This document shows positions 56,707 to 64,000 of a stretch of 64,000 nt of DNA, in pieces (positions within the stretch are counted from its first letter, which is position 1; every line of letters starts with the position of its first letter). The notes beneath the pieces were generated by a model. The model did no database searches, was not told the origin of the DNA, and saw only the letters and a list, made by a program, of their open reading frames with translations. The stretch lies in the NCBI RefSeq assembly GCF_002025705.1, contig NZ_CP018846.1:124001-188000 (forward strand), written 5' to 3'. The position numbers and the translations under genes were made by a program. This DNA is from Pseudomonas putida. GTDB taxonomy: Bacteria > Pseudomonadota > Gammaproteobacteria > Pseudomonadales > Pseudomonadaceae.

Positions 56707-57756
56707 ATGGATATCAAGAGCGCGTTGAGCCGCATCGTCGGCCACCTGGACCTGAGCACTGATGAAATGCGCGATGTCATGCGCCAGATCATGACTGGCC
56801 AGTGCAGCGAAGCGCAGATCGGTGCTTTCCTGATGGGCATGCGCATGAAGAGCGAGAGCATCGACGAGATCGTCGGTGCGGTCTCGGTGATGCGCGAGCT
56901 GGCCGACAAGGTCGAACTGAACAGCCTCGATGGTGTGGTCGATATCGTCGGTACCGGCGGTGATGGCGCCAACATCTTCAACGTTTCCACCGCATCGTCG
57001 TTCGTTCTCGCCGCTGCCGGCTGCACCGTGGCCAAGCACGGCAACCGCGCGGTTTCAGGCAAGAGCGGCAGCGCCGACCTGCTGGAAGCTGCCGGCATCT
57101 ATCTGAACCTGACCCCGAAACAGGTCGCACGCTGCATCGACAGCTTGGGGATAGGCTTCATGTTCGCGCAGAGCCACCACACCGCCATGAAGTATGCTGC
57201 TGGCCCGCGTCGCGATCTGGGGCTGCGTACCCTGTTCAACATGCTCGGCCCGCTTACGAATCCGGCCGGAGTGAAGCATCAGGTGGTCGGCGTGTTCACC
57301 CAGGCACTGTGCCGTCCGTTGGCCGAGGTGCTGCAGCGCCTGGGCAGCAAGCATGTGCTGGTGGTGCATTCGAAAGATGGCCTGGACGAGTTCAGCCTGG
57401 CTGCGCCAACCTTCGTCGCCGAGTTGAAGAACGGCGAGATCACTGAGTATTGGGTGGAGCCCGAAGACCTCGGTATGAAGAGCCAGAGCCTGCATGGCCT
57501 GGCCGTCGAGACGCCGCAGGCCTCGCTTGAGCTGATCCGTGATGCCCTGGGCCGGCGCAAGACCGAAAACGGCCAGAAGGCCGCCGAAATGATCGTGCTC
57601 AATGCTGGCGCGGCGCTGTATGCCGCTGACCATGCCATGAGCCTGAAGACTGGCGTGGAACTGGCCCACGACGTACTGCACACCGGGCTGGCCTGGGAGA
57701 AGCTGCAGGAGCTGGGCGCCTTTACTGCAGTATTCAAGGTGGAGAACGAAGCATGA
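56707..57756 (+). CDS. trpD: Anthranilate phosphoribosyltransferase TrpD
   Basis: TrpD joins anthranilate to PRPP. The 349-residue protein has the signature D-I-V-G-T-G-G-D-G, the K-H-G-N-R-A-V-S-G region and the magnesium site D-x-x-x-D-E near V-H-S-K-D-G-L-D-E. It overlaps trpC by 4 nt. Confidence 0.97.
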   Translation: MDIKSALSRIVGHLDLSTDEMRDVMRQIMTGQCSEAQIGAFLMGMRMKSESIDEIVGAVSVMRELADKVELNSLDGVVDIVGTGGDGANIFNVSTASSFVLAAAGCTVAKHGNRAVSGKSGSADLLEAAGIYLNLTPKQVARCIDSLGIGFMFAQSHHTAMKYAAGPRRDLGLRTLFNMLGPLTNPAGVKHQVVGVFTQALCRPLAEVLQRLGSKHVLVVHSKDGLDEFSLAAPTFVAELKNGEITEYWVEPEDLGMKSQSLHGLAVETPQASLELIRDALGRRKTENGQKAAEMIVLNAGAALYAADHAMSLKTGVELAHDVLHTGLAWEKLQELGAFTAVFKVENEA

Positions 57757-58586
57757 GTGTGCCGACGGTGCTGGAAAGGATCATCGCCCGCAAGTTCCAG
57801 GAAGTGGCCGAGCGCAGCGCGCGCGTAAGCCTTGCCGAACTGGAGCGCCTGGCCAAGGCTGCCGATGCCCCGCGCGGCTTTGCCAATGCGCTGATCGAGC
57901 AGGCCAAACGCAAGCAGCCGGCGGTGATTGCCGAAATCAAGAAGGCTTCGCCAAGCAAAGGCGTGATCCGCGAGAACTTCGTGCCGGCCGACATTGCCGT
58001 CAGCTACGAGAAAGGTGGGGCGACCTGCCTGTCGGTGCTGACCGATGTGGATTACTTCCAGGGTGCCGACGAGTACCTGCAACAGGCCCGCGCCGCCGTT
58101 TCGCTGCCGGTGATCCGCAAGGATTTCATGGTCGACCCCTACCAGATCGTCGAGGCGCGCGCGCTGGGTGCTGACTGCGTGCTGTTGATCGTGTCGGCGC
58201 TGGATGATGTGAAAATGGCCGAACTGGCTTCGGTGGCGAAGGATGTCGGCCTCGACGTGCTGGTCGAAGTGCATGATGGCGATGAGCTGGAGCGTGCTTT
58301 GAAAACCCTCGATACACCGTTGGTGGGGGTGAACAACCGTAACCTGCACACCTTCGAGGTGAGCCTGGAAACCACCCTTGACCTGCTGCCGCGCATTCCA
58401 CGTGACCGCTTGGCAATTACCGAGAGCGGTATTCTCAATCGCGCCGATGTCGAGCTGATGGAAATCAACGAGGTCTACTCGTTCCTGGTCGGTGAGGCAT
58501 TCATGCGCGCAGCGCAGCCAGGGCTGGAACTGCAGCGGTTGTTCTTCCCGGATCAGGTGAAGAAGACGGTTCAGACTCTGGACTGA
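57753..58586 (+). CDS. trpC: Indole-3-glycerol-phosphate synthase TrpC
   Basis: TrpC closes the indole ring of CdRP to indole-3-glycerol phosphate. The 277-residue TIM barrel has [14 protein letters not shown] (catalytic Lys), V-G-V-N-N-R-N-L and A-I-T-E-S-G-I. It is not fused to TrpF, as usual in Pseudomonas. A terminator follows. Confidence 0.97.
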   Translation: MSVPTVLERIIARKFQEVAERSARVSLAELERLAKAADAPRGFANALIEQAKRKQPAVIAEIKKASPSKGVIRENFVPADIAVSYEKGGATCLSVLTDVDYFQGADEYLQQARAAVSLPVIRKDFMVDPYQIVEARALGADCVLLIVSALDDVKMAELASVAKDVGLDVLVEVHDGDELERALKTLDTPLVGVNNRNLHTFEVSLETTLDLLPRIPRDRLAITESGILNRADVELMEINEVYSFLVGEAFMRAAQPGLELQRLFFPDQVKKTVQTLD

Positions 58587-58594
58587 TCGACAGG

Positions 58595-58619
58595 AAGCCG
58601 GCTTTATGCCGGCTTTTTT
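58595..58619 (+). terminator. trpGDC terminator
   Basis: AAGCCGGC (58595-58602), loop TTTAT, GCCGGCTT (58608-58615) and a run of T to 58619 form a clear intrinsic terminator 8 nt after the trpC stop. Confidence 0.92.
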
Positions 58620-58630
58620 GTATGCCTATT

Positions 58631-58694
58631 CTGGCCTCTTCGCGGGCAAGCCTGCTCCCACAAGTCCTATGTAGGCTTGCCCGCGAACAGGCCG
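58631..58694. repeat. REP pair, second arm shortened, after trpC
   Basis: The first arm is CTGGCCTCTTCGCGGGCAAG and CCTGCTCCCACAAG (58631-58664); the second is TAGGCTTGCCCGCGAACAGG and CCG (58672-58694), which lacks the outer CTCCCACA part. It lies between the trp terminator and the lipoate-ligase-like gene. Confidence 0.8.
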
Positions 58695-58720
58695 TTAAAC
58701 CCAACATCGAAGGTGGATCA

Positions 58721-59425
58721 ATGACCGATCAACCCCTGGCGCTCACTGTCGAGCAAGGTTTGCATGCCGAGCAGGAGCTGCTGGCTGCCGTCTGCCGCGG
58801 CGAACGCGATTCGGGTGTGCTGTTCTGGCGCCCCACTGACCACGCGCTGGTCATGCCCCGGCGCATGAGCCGGCTGGACAACTTCGAATCTGCCTGCGCG
58901 GAGCTGGCGATTGCCGGCTGGCCGGTGCTGTTGCGTGAAACCGGCGGCGAGCCGGTGCCGCAGTCGCACTCGACGGTAAACGTAGCGCTGGTCTACGTGG
59001 CCCCACGCAGCGAAGGCGATCATGGCCGTATCGAAAGCGCCTATGAGCGCTTGTGCCTGCCATTGTGTGATGTGTTGCGTGAGTGGGGCGGTGTCGCCTC
59101 GGTGGGCGAGATCGACGGTGCCTTCTGCGATGGCCGCTACAACGTCAACCTCAATGGTCGCAAGCTGGTCGGTACGGCCCAGCGCTGGCGCCAGGGCCTG
59201 GGTGGCAAACGCCCGGTGGTGCTGGTGCATGGTGCGCTGCTGCTGGACAACGAGCGCGAGTCGATGGTCGCGGCAGTCAACCGCTTCAATGAATGCTGTG
59301 ATCTGGAACAGCGCTGCCGTGCCGACAGCCATATCGCCCTGCACGAAGTGGCGCCCGAGGCGCCTTGGTTCGAGCGCCTGTCCCTTGCCTACCACGACGT
59401 GCTGGCAGCCCTGCCCAAGGATTAA
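58721..59425 (+). CDS. Lipoate-protein ligase-like (LplA/BPL family) protein
   Basis: A 234-residue protein from the ATG at 58721, preceded by AAGGTGG; the open frame extends 33 codons upstream through the [15 protein letters not shown] (about 72-83) occupies the position of the R-R-x-S-G-G-G-A-V motif of lipoate ligases but is altered, and Lys148 in [10 protein letters not shown] matches the catalytic lysine motif K-x-x-G-x-A-Q. The fold should bind a lipoyl- or biotinyl-type acyl group; whether it is a ligase, transferase or amidotransferase is unclear. It is convergent with vfr, sharing stop-codon bases. Confidence 0.82.
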   Translation: MTDQPLALTVEQGLHAEQELLAAVCRGERDSGVLFWRPTDHALVMPRRMSRLDNFESACAELAIAGWPVLLRETGGEPVPQSHSTVNVALVYVAPRSEGDHGRIESAYERLCLPLCDVLREWGGVASVGEIDGAFCDGRYNVNLNGRKLVGTAQRWRQGLGGKRPVVLVHGALLLDNERESMVAAVNRFNECCDLEQRCRADSHIALHEVAPEAPWFERLSLAYHDVLAALPKD

Positions 59426-60066
59426 CGGGTGCCGTAGACCACCATGGTCTTGCCCTTGACCTGTACCAGGCTGCGCTCTTCAAGGTCTTTGAGGACGCGG
59501 CCGACCATTTCCCGCGAGCAACCGACGATACGGCCGATTTCCTGGCGGGTGATCTTGATCTGCATGCCGTCCGGGTGGGTCATGGCATCCGGTTGCTTGC
59601 ACAGGTCAAGCAGGCAACGGGCCACGCGGCCGGTGACATCGAAGAAGGCCAGGTCGCCGACTTTGCGTGTGGTATTGCGCAGGCGCTGGGCCATCTGGCT
59701 GCCCAGGGCGTAGAGAATTTCCGGGTCCTGGCGGGCCAGTTCGCGAAACTTGTCGTAGCTGATCTCTGCCACTTCGCACTCGGTCTTGGCTCGGACCCAG
59801 GCGCTGCGCTGCTGCTCGCCGCCAGCTGGCTCGAACAACCCCAGCTCACCGAAGAAGTCGCCACTGTTGAGGTAGGCGATGATCATCTCGTGACCTTCGT
59901 CGTCTTCGATCAGGATGGTGACCGAGCCCTTGATGATGAACGACAGCGTGTCGGCACGGTCACCGGCGCAGATGATGTTGCTTTTGGCGGTGTAGCGGCG
60001 GCGCTGGCAGTGAACCAGCAGCTTGTCGATGTTCTTGATCTTGGCGGGTAGGGCTGAGGCAACCAT
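59422..60066 (-). CDS. vfr: cAMP-responsive transcription factor Vfr/Crp
   Basis: A 214-residue CRP-family regulator, the length of P. aeruginosa Vfr; I use the ATG at 60066 rather than one 27 nt upstream for this reason and because of AGGA before it. The cAMP pocket includes F-F-G-E-L-G-L-F and R-S-A-W-V-R-A. The helix-turn-helix is [21 protein letters not shown]. In P. putida the orthologue is called Crp and does not control catabolite repression as in E. coli. Regulatory sites could lie in the upstream gap, where palindromes are seen. Confidence 0.95.
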   Translation of the reverse strand: MVASALPAKIKNIDKLLVHCQRRRYTAKSNIICAGDRADTLSFIIKGSVTILIEDDEGHEMIIAYLNSGDFFGELGLFEPAGGEQQRSAWVRAKTECEVAEISYDKFRELARQDPEILYALGSQMAQRLRNTTRKVGDLAFFDVTGRVARCLLDLCKQPDAMTHPDGMQIKITRQEIGRIVGCSREMVGRVLKDLEERSLVQVKGKTMVVYGTR

Positions 60067-60257
60067 CACGAAATCCTGTTCGATGCGAGGCATAGGCTCT
60101 TGTTAGACATTGTCTGACGCGACGCGCCAGTCAATTGGCGCCAGCTTATCAGACAGCGCTAGAAGTTTTGACACTAAAGCGACTCGCATTGAGCTTTTCC
60201 GACAGGCATACAAGGCTTAAGCTGACACCCTTTTGCGAAATCCAGGAGTACGGACAG
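60067..60257. promoter_or_regulatory. Divergent vfr-osmC region with palindromes
   Basis: 191 bp. Two inverted repeats are visible: GTTAGACA-TTG-TCTGAC (60101-60117) and GCGCCA-GTCAAT-TGGCGC (60124-60141). Neither is a consensus CRP site (TGTGA-N6-TCACA), but both lie just upstream of vfr. Confidence 0.4.
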
Positions 60258-60680
60258 ATGAAGGCACGCATCCAGTGGGCCGGTGAAGCGATGTTCCTCG
60301 GTGAATCGGGGAGCGGCCACGTCGTAGTGATGGACGGCCCACCCGAGGCCGGTGGCCGCAACCTGGGCGTGCGCCCGATGGAAATGCTCCTGCTCGGCCT
60401 CGGTGGCTGCAGCAGTTTCGACGTAGTGAGCATCCTTAAGAAGTCGCGCCAGGCTGTGGAAAGCTGTGAGGCGTTCCTGGAAGCGGAACGTGCCAGCGAA
60501 GACCCGAAAGTGTTCACCAAGATTCACATGAATTTCGTGGTCAAAGGGCGTGGGTTGAAAGAGGCTCAGGTCAAGCGTGCGGTAGAGCTGTCGGCGGAGA
60601 AGTACTGCTCGGCGTCGATCATGCTTGAACGTGCCGGTGTTGAAATCACCCATGGTTACGAAATCGTAGAGCTGGGCTGA
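60258..60680 (+). CDS. OsmC/Ohr-family protein
   Basis: A 140-residue OsmC-fold protein from the ATG at 60258; AGGAG lies 11 nt upstream. The redox-type cysteines Cys51 (L-G-G-C-S-S-F-D-V) and Cys117 (E-K-Y-C-S-A-S) match those of peroxide-reducing OsmC and YhfA-like members. In E. coli yhfA lies next to crp, as here next to vfr, so it is probably the YhfA orthologue. The substrate is unknown. A long hairpin follows. Confidence 0.9.
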   Translation: MKARIQWAGEAMFLGESGSGHVVVMDGPPEAGGRNLGVRPMEMLLLGLGGCSSFDVVSILKKSRQAVESCEAFLEAERASEDPKVFTKIHMNFVVKGRGLKEAQVKRAVELSAEKYCSASIMLERAGVEITHGYEIVELG

Positions 60681-60690
60681 GTCCGAGATT

Positions 60691-60713
60691 CCGGGGCCGC
60701 AAAGCGGCCCCGG
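60691..60713. terminator. Perfect 10-bp hairpin between osmC-family and DUF2157 genes
   Basis: CCGGGGCCGC-AAA-GCGGCCCCGG, the strongest copy of the GGGCCGC-AAA-GCGGCCC hairpin in the window, between convergent genes. There is no T-run. Confidence 0.5.
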
Positions 60714-60723
60714 CGATCTTCCG

Positions 60724-61764
60724 TCAGTCGCGCAGGGCAGGTAGAGCAGTCAGCAACCATTCCGGCAAGCTGCTTCTGACGGCCTGGCTCAACTGCTCCC
60801 GCCGTTTCTGGTACGCCAACCCCAAGCCAATCACCCCCAGCCCGATCAAGGTCAGCACCACCGGGAACAGCAACGATTCGGCAAACACCTCGTAAGACAG
60901 ATACCCCAGATAAGCCGCTACCCCCAGCGCCCCAAAGACCATGAACACTGGCCGGCGCAACAGCACCGCCATGCCCATCAACCCCAGGTTGATCAGGCAG
61001 TACAGCGCCTTGCCCAGTTCACTGTCGCTGTCCATCATCGTCAACCCGCCCCAGAATGCCGCCAGGCCAGCCAGGTAACCCCAATGGGCATAGTCCTCGC
61101 GGGTACGCCCGTCGACGACCAAGAATGCCAGCAGCAAGCCGAGCCCGAACCACAGTGACACCGTGCGCCGCTGTTCCCAGGAGAAGGGGGAGCCAAACAC
61201 CCATTCGCTCAGGTCCATCGACATGAACCACAAGGCAACGGCAATCGGCATCACCACAAAGGGGTAGGGGACCAGGCGCAGCATCAGCAGCCCGGCAACC
61301 ACGGTGGCCGCCTCCATCAGCAGCCAGCCGCCCTGCACATAGGTGTAGTACTGGTGATAGTCCGCTTGCGCATCATCCAGTGGCCACCAACCTGTCAGAC
61401 GCTCGATGGCGAACACGACCAGCGGCACGATGCTGACCGCGACGGCGGCCAGCACACCGGCGGCAACGGCTTGCTTGCGGCCCTGCAGGTTGAGGGCGAA
61501 CGAGGTGAGCGCAACGATATAAAGCGTGGCGATGGCCAGCAATGCCCCGTCGCCAATCGACATCCAGGCTTCGGTAAGCAGCCAGCCCATAGCGCCCATG
61601 ATCAGCAGGGCGCCGAAGTAGAAGGCGACATGGGCAAGCTGGAAACTGCCACGGGCTGGCGGTTGCTGGCGCAGAAACGCTAGCAGGGCCTGGTCTTGGC
61701 CAGGCTGGAGAATGCCGGCTTGCACGGCGCGCGCCAGGTCCTTGGCGTCGATACGGTCCGTCAT
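60724..61764 (-). CDS. DUF2157 family polytopic membrane protein
   Basis: A 346-residue protein with a soluble N-terminal part (about 1-40, M-T-D-R-I-D-A-K-D-L-A-R-A-V) and about nine or ten hydrophobic segments to the C-terminus. The N-terminal motif matches the DUF2157 family, whose members have no known activity. It lies 10 nt downstream of coq7 on the same strand and is probably co-transcribed. It is convergent with the OsmC-family gene. Confidence 0.82.
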   Translation of the reverse strand: MTDRIDAKDLARAVQAGILQPGQDQALLAFLRQQPPARGSFQLAHVAFYFGALLIMGAMGWLLTEAWMSIGDGALLAIATLYIVALTSFALNLQGRKQAVAAGVLAAVAVSIVPLVVFAIERLTGWWPLDDAQADYHQYYTYVQGGWLLMEAATVVAGLLMLRLVPYPFVVMPIAVALWFMSMDLSEWVFGSPFSWEQRRTVSLWFGLGLLLAFLVVDGRTREDYAHWGYLAGLAAFWGGLTMMDSDSELGKALYCLINLGLMGMAVLLRRPVFMVFGALGVAAYLGYLSYEVFAESLLFPVVLTLIGLGVIGLGLAYQKRREQLSQAVRSSLPEWLLTALPALRD

Positions 61765-61774
61765 GTGTGCGCCC

Positions 61775-62422
61775 TTAGATGCGGTAGGTGCTCTTGGTCA
61801 TGACCTTGGCCAGCAGGCTCATGCCGAAACGCACCGGCATCGGGAAGCGATAGCCGCCAGCTTCGAGCGCGGACTCGGCGTGCTGCTCTTCATCCACGCG
61901 CATTTGTTCAAGGATGGCGCGAGACTTTTCGTCCTGCTGGGGGAGCTGCTCCAGGTGTTCGTCCAGGTGCTTGCACACCTGATGCTCGGTGGCGGCGACG
62001 AAACCGAGGCTGACCTTGTCGCTGACCAGGCCGGCGAGGGCGCCGATGCCGAACGACATGCCGTAGAACAGCGGGTTGAGCACGCTCGGGTGGCTGCCCA
62101 GTTGGCGGATGCGTTGTTCGCACCAGGCCAGGTGGTCGATTTCTTCCTCGGCTGCATGTTCCATGGCCTTGCGCACTTGCGGCAGCTTGGCAGTCAGGGC
62201 CTGCCCCTGATACAGCGCCTGTGCGCAGACTTCGCCGGTGTGGTTGATGCGCATGAGCCCGGCAATGTGGCGGGCCTGGTTGTCATCCAGTTCTGCATCC
62301 GGCTGGATGATCGCTGGCGACGGGCGGGATGGTTGGCCGCTGAAGGGCAGCAAGGTGCGCATGGCGGTATCGGCCTGCAGCAACAAGCGGTCGAGCGGCG
62401 AGTAGTGACGTTCGGTGGCCAT
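61775..62422 (-). CDS. coq7: 3-demethoxyubiquinol 3-hydroxylase Coq7
   Basis: Coq7 hydroxylates demethoxyubiquinol late in ubiquinone synthesis. The 215-residue four-helix di-iron protein has two E-x-x-H motifs: R-I-N-H-T-G-E-V (Glu plus the pair A-E-E-E-I-D-H) and V-D-E-E-Q-H. Many gammaproteobacteria use UbiF instead; Pseudomonas uses Coq7. Confidence 0.95.
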   Translation of the reverse strand: MATERHYSPLDRLLLQADTAMRTLLPFSGQPSRPSPAIIQPDAELDDNQARHIAGLMRINHTGEVCAQALYQGQALTAKLPQVRKAMEHAAEEEIDHLAWCEQRIRQLGSHPSVLNPLFYGMSFGIGALAGLVSDKVSLGFVAATEHQVCKHLDEHLEQLPQQDEKSRAILEQMRVDEEQHAESALEAGGYRFPMPVRFGMSLLAKVMTKSTYRI

Positions 62423-62488
62423 CGGGCACCTCCGCTGAAGTGATGCCCGACAGTTTACCTCAATCGCCCGGATGGGGCTTGCCTTGGG

Positions 62489-62827
62489 TCAGCCCGGCGG
62501 CCAGTTCATCTGGCGCTGGCCGAGCACGTGCATATGGATGTGGTAGACGGTCTGGCCGCCTTTCGGGTTGCAGTTCATGACCACCCGGAAGCCTTCCTCG
62601 CAGCCCTGTTCGACCGCCAGGCGCTGGGCAGTGAACAGGATATGACCGGCCAGGGCCTTGTCCTCTTCGGTCAGGTCGTTCAGGGTGCGAATGTGTTTCT
62701 TCGGGATGACCAGAAAATGCACGGGCGCCGCTGGGGCGATGTCCTTGAAGGCGAGGATCTGGTCATCTTCGTAGATGATATCCGCCGGGATTTCCCGGTT
62801 GATGATTTTGAGGAATAGATCGTCCAC
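62489..62827 (-). CDS. HIT-family nucleoside phosphoramidase/hydrolase (HinT-like)
   Basis: A 112-residue protein of the HIT family with the H-I-H-M-H-V motif near 98-103, starting M-D-D-L-F-L-K-I-I-N-R-E-I-P-A-D. It is close to HinT, which hydrolyses adenosine 5'-phosphoramidates. It starts 66 nt upstream of coq7 and is transcribed in the same direction. Confidence 0.93.
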   Translation of the reverse strand: MDDLFLKIINREIPADIIYEDDQILAFKDIAPAAPVHFLVIPKKHIRTLNDLTEEDKALAGHILFTAQRLAVEQGCEEGFRVVMNCNPKGGQTVYHIHMHVLGQRQMNWPPG

Positions 62828-62890
62828 AGCACTTGCTCCATGGTGAGTGTCGGGCCGAGTGTACTCAGCCGGGCGCCACTCGCCCAGTGG

Positions 62891-63673
62891 CTATTCCATG
62901 CCGACCGGGCAGTAGCGGCGGTGGATGAAACCGGCCAGCTTGCGCGTCAGCCAGCGCGGCAGCAGGCGCGGCGCGAAGGCCAGCCAGCGGTTGCGGCGTA
63001 CCGGCATGATCACTGCGCGATTTTTGGCCAGTGCACGCACGGTACACAGCGCCACTTCTTCAGGGCTCAGGCAGCGGCTGTTGCCTTCAAGCCTGGGTAT
63101 GCGTCGGCGCGACGAGCGTACAGGGCCAGGGCAAAGTACCGATACCTTGATGCCGGCGGGCTTGAGCTCTTCGCGCAGCGCTTCGCTGAAATTCATCACA
63201 TAGGCCTTGCTGGCGGCGTAGGTGGCCATGCCCGGGCCGGGCGCGACGGCGGCCAGACCTGCGACGTTGAGAATCTGCCCGCCACCTTGCACGGCCATCA
63301 GGTTACCAATGGCATGGCACAGGCGGCTCAGGGCGAGGATGTTGACCTCCAGCAGGTCCTGCTCGTCGGCCCATTCATGGGCCAGGAACGGACCGTAGGT
63401 ACGTTGGCCGGCGCAGTTGACCAGCAGGTCGATGCGCCGCTCGCCTTCTTCCAGTTCCAGCACGAAACCGGACAAGCGCAGCGGCTGGCTGAGGTCGCAA
63501 GCGCGCAGCAGCACTTCGACGCCGAAGCGCTGGGCCAGTTCAAGCGCTACCGGTTCCAGCGTTTCTCGGTGGCGTGCCACCAGGATCAGGTTGCGCCCGC
63601 GCCGCGCCAGGGCTTCCGCCAGGGCCAGGCCCAGGCCGCTGGAAGCTCCGGTGATCATGGCGTAACGGGTCAT
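62891..63673 (-). CDS. Short-chain dehydrogenase/reductase
   Basis: A 260-residue SDR from the ATG at 63673 (preceded by AGGAG). The NAD(P)-binding motif is T-G-A-S-S-G-L-G near the N-terminus, N-C-A-G is the structural motif near residue 88, and Tyr in A-T-Y-A-A-S-K is catalytic. The C-terminal part is basic with R-x-R runs. The substrate cannot be predicted; the length and C-terminus resemble fatty-acyl or retinol-type SDRs acting near membranes. Confidence 0.88.
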   Translation of the reverse strand: MTRYAMITGASSGLGLALAEALARRGRNLILVARHRETLEPVALELAQRFGVEVLLRACDLSQPLRLSGFVLELEEGERRIDLLVNCAGQRTYGPFLAHEWADEQDLLEVNILALSRLCHAIGNLMAVQGGGQILNVAGLAAVAPGPGMATYAASKAYVMNFSEALREELKPAGIKVSVLCPGPVRSSRRRIPRLEGNSRCLSPEEVALCTVRALAKNRAVIMPVRRNRWLAFAPRLLPRWLTRKLAGFIHRRYCPVGME

Positions 63674-63740
63674 GCAAGGCTCCTGGGGGCTGAAGAGGGC
63701 GCCTAGTGTACAGCCTGGCCAGGCGAGTTGTTGCCTTTTG

Positions 63741-64000
63741 CTACAAGGCTTTGCCGCGCAACGCCTGGGTACGCTCAAGGGCGTCGCGGTACTCGCCGTG
63801 CAAGCGCTCGATCAGTGTGGCGGCCGCGGGCAAATCATGTATGTCGCCCACACCTTGGCCAGCGGACCAGACGGTTTTCCAGGCCTTGGCTTCATCGTCG
63901 ATAGGCTTGAGCTTGCCTTGCTCGTGCCCGGACTTCAGGGCCGCCATGTCATAGCCGGCCTGTTCCAGGCTGGGTCGCAGGAAGCTGGCCGGGATGCCGG
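63741..64000 (-). CDS. Nitronate monooxygenase (2-nitropropane dioxygenase family), C-terminal part
   Basis: Only the last 86 codons are in the window; the gene continues past the right edge. The translation includes W-K-T-V-W-S-A-G-Q-G-V-G-D-I-H and the C-terminus A-L-R-G-K-A-L. The W-S-A-G-Q-G motif near the C-terminus is typical of the FMN-dependent nitronate monooxygenase family, which oxidises alkyl nitronates such as propionate 3-nitronate. The substrate is uncertain in bacteria. Confidence 0.83.
   Translation of the reverse strand, partial: GIPASFLRPSLEQAGYDMAALKSGHEQGKLKPIDDEAKAWKTVWSAGQGVGDIHDLPAAATLIERLHGEYRDALERTQALRGKAL

Noticed and set aside
60101..60141. Vfr autoregulatory binding site
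   Set aside because: The palindromes do not match TGTGA-N6-TCACA closely enough.

Overview
The window is chromosomal DNA of a Pseudomonas from the P. putida group. The evidence is the high G+C content, the gene order (pqq, davBA, rpoD-dnaG-rpsU, amgK-murU, agt-like transporter, rpe-gph-trpE, trpGDC, vfr), close agreement of many proteins with remembered P. putida families, and copies of the roughly 35-nt P. putida REP palindrome between genes. Almost all of it is conserved housekeeping sequence. I see no prophage, insertion sequence, plasmid gene, CRISPR array or integrase.

Layout. 1-9.5 kb: an incomplete LysR regulator gene, a class III aminotransferase, a tiny Pmp3 membrane protein and, on the minus strand, the PQQ cofactor operon pqqF-pqqA-pqqB-pqqC-pqqD-pqqE followed by an S9 peptidase. 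9.6-12.8 kb: an Lrp-type regulator with davB and davA, which convert L-lysine to 5-aminovalerate. 13-17.5 kb: an orphan cysteine-peptidase-like gene, a CAU-anticodon tRNA and a 1247-residue GGDEF-EAL sensor. 17.6-22.2 kb: the macromolecular synthesis operon rpsU-dnaG-rpoD. 22.2-26 kb: tsaD, plsY, folB-folK and cca. 26-31 kb: the stress operon yeaG-yeaH-spoVR. 31.2-38.9 kb: glpE, then the envelope and maintenance run lptD-surA-pdxA-ksgA-apaG-apaH. 39-41.5 kb: amgK-murU (cell-wall sugar recycling) and a DjlA-like co-chaperone. 41.6-50.5 kb: a DUF3530 protein, a two-component system with a periplasmic ligand-binding domain, and a polyamine-type ABC transporter that matches the P. aeruginosa agt locus for 5-aminovalerate and GABA. 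50.6-58.6 kb: rpe-gph-trpE and trpGDC, with the GDSL autotransporter esterase gene estP between them on the other strand. 58.7-64 kb: a lipoate-ligase-like protein, vfr/crp, an OsmC protein, a DUF2157 membrane protein, coq7, a HIT protein, a short-chain dehydrogenase and the C-terminus of a nitronate monooxygenase.

Connections. The davBA pair and the agt-like sensor and transporter both deal with 5-aminovalerate and lie about 30 kb apart. The two trp transcription units each start with a 14-codon leader peptide ending in Trp-Arg-Trp-Arg-Ala, followed by the same 16-nt G+C-rich block. The trpE copy is fused in frame to the end of gph, so its codons also form the C-terminus of the Gph phosphatase. 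REP inverted pairs and short GGGCCGC-AAA-GCGGCCC hairpins mark many gene ends. The least explained gene is the C39/papain-like protein at 12973-13644.

All functions are inferred from reading the sequence and knowledge of the families. No database search was run.
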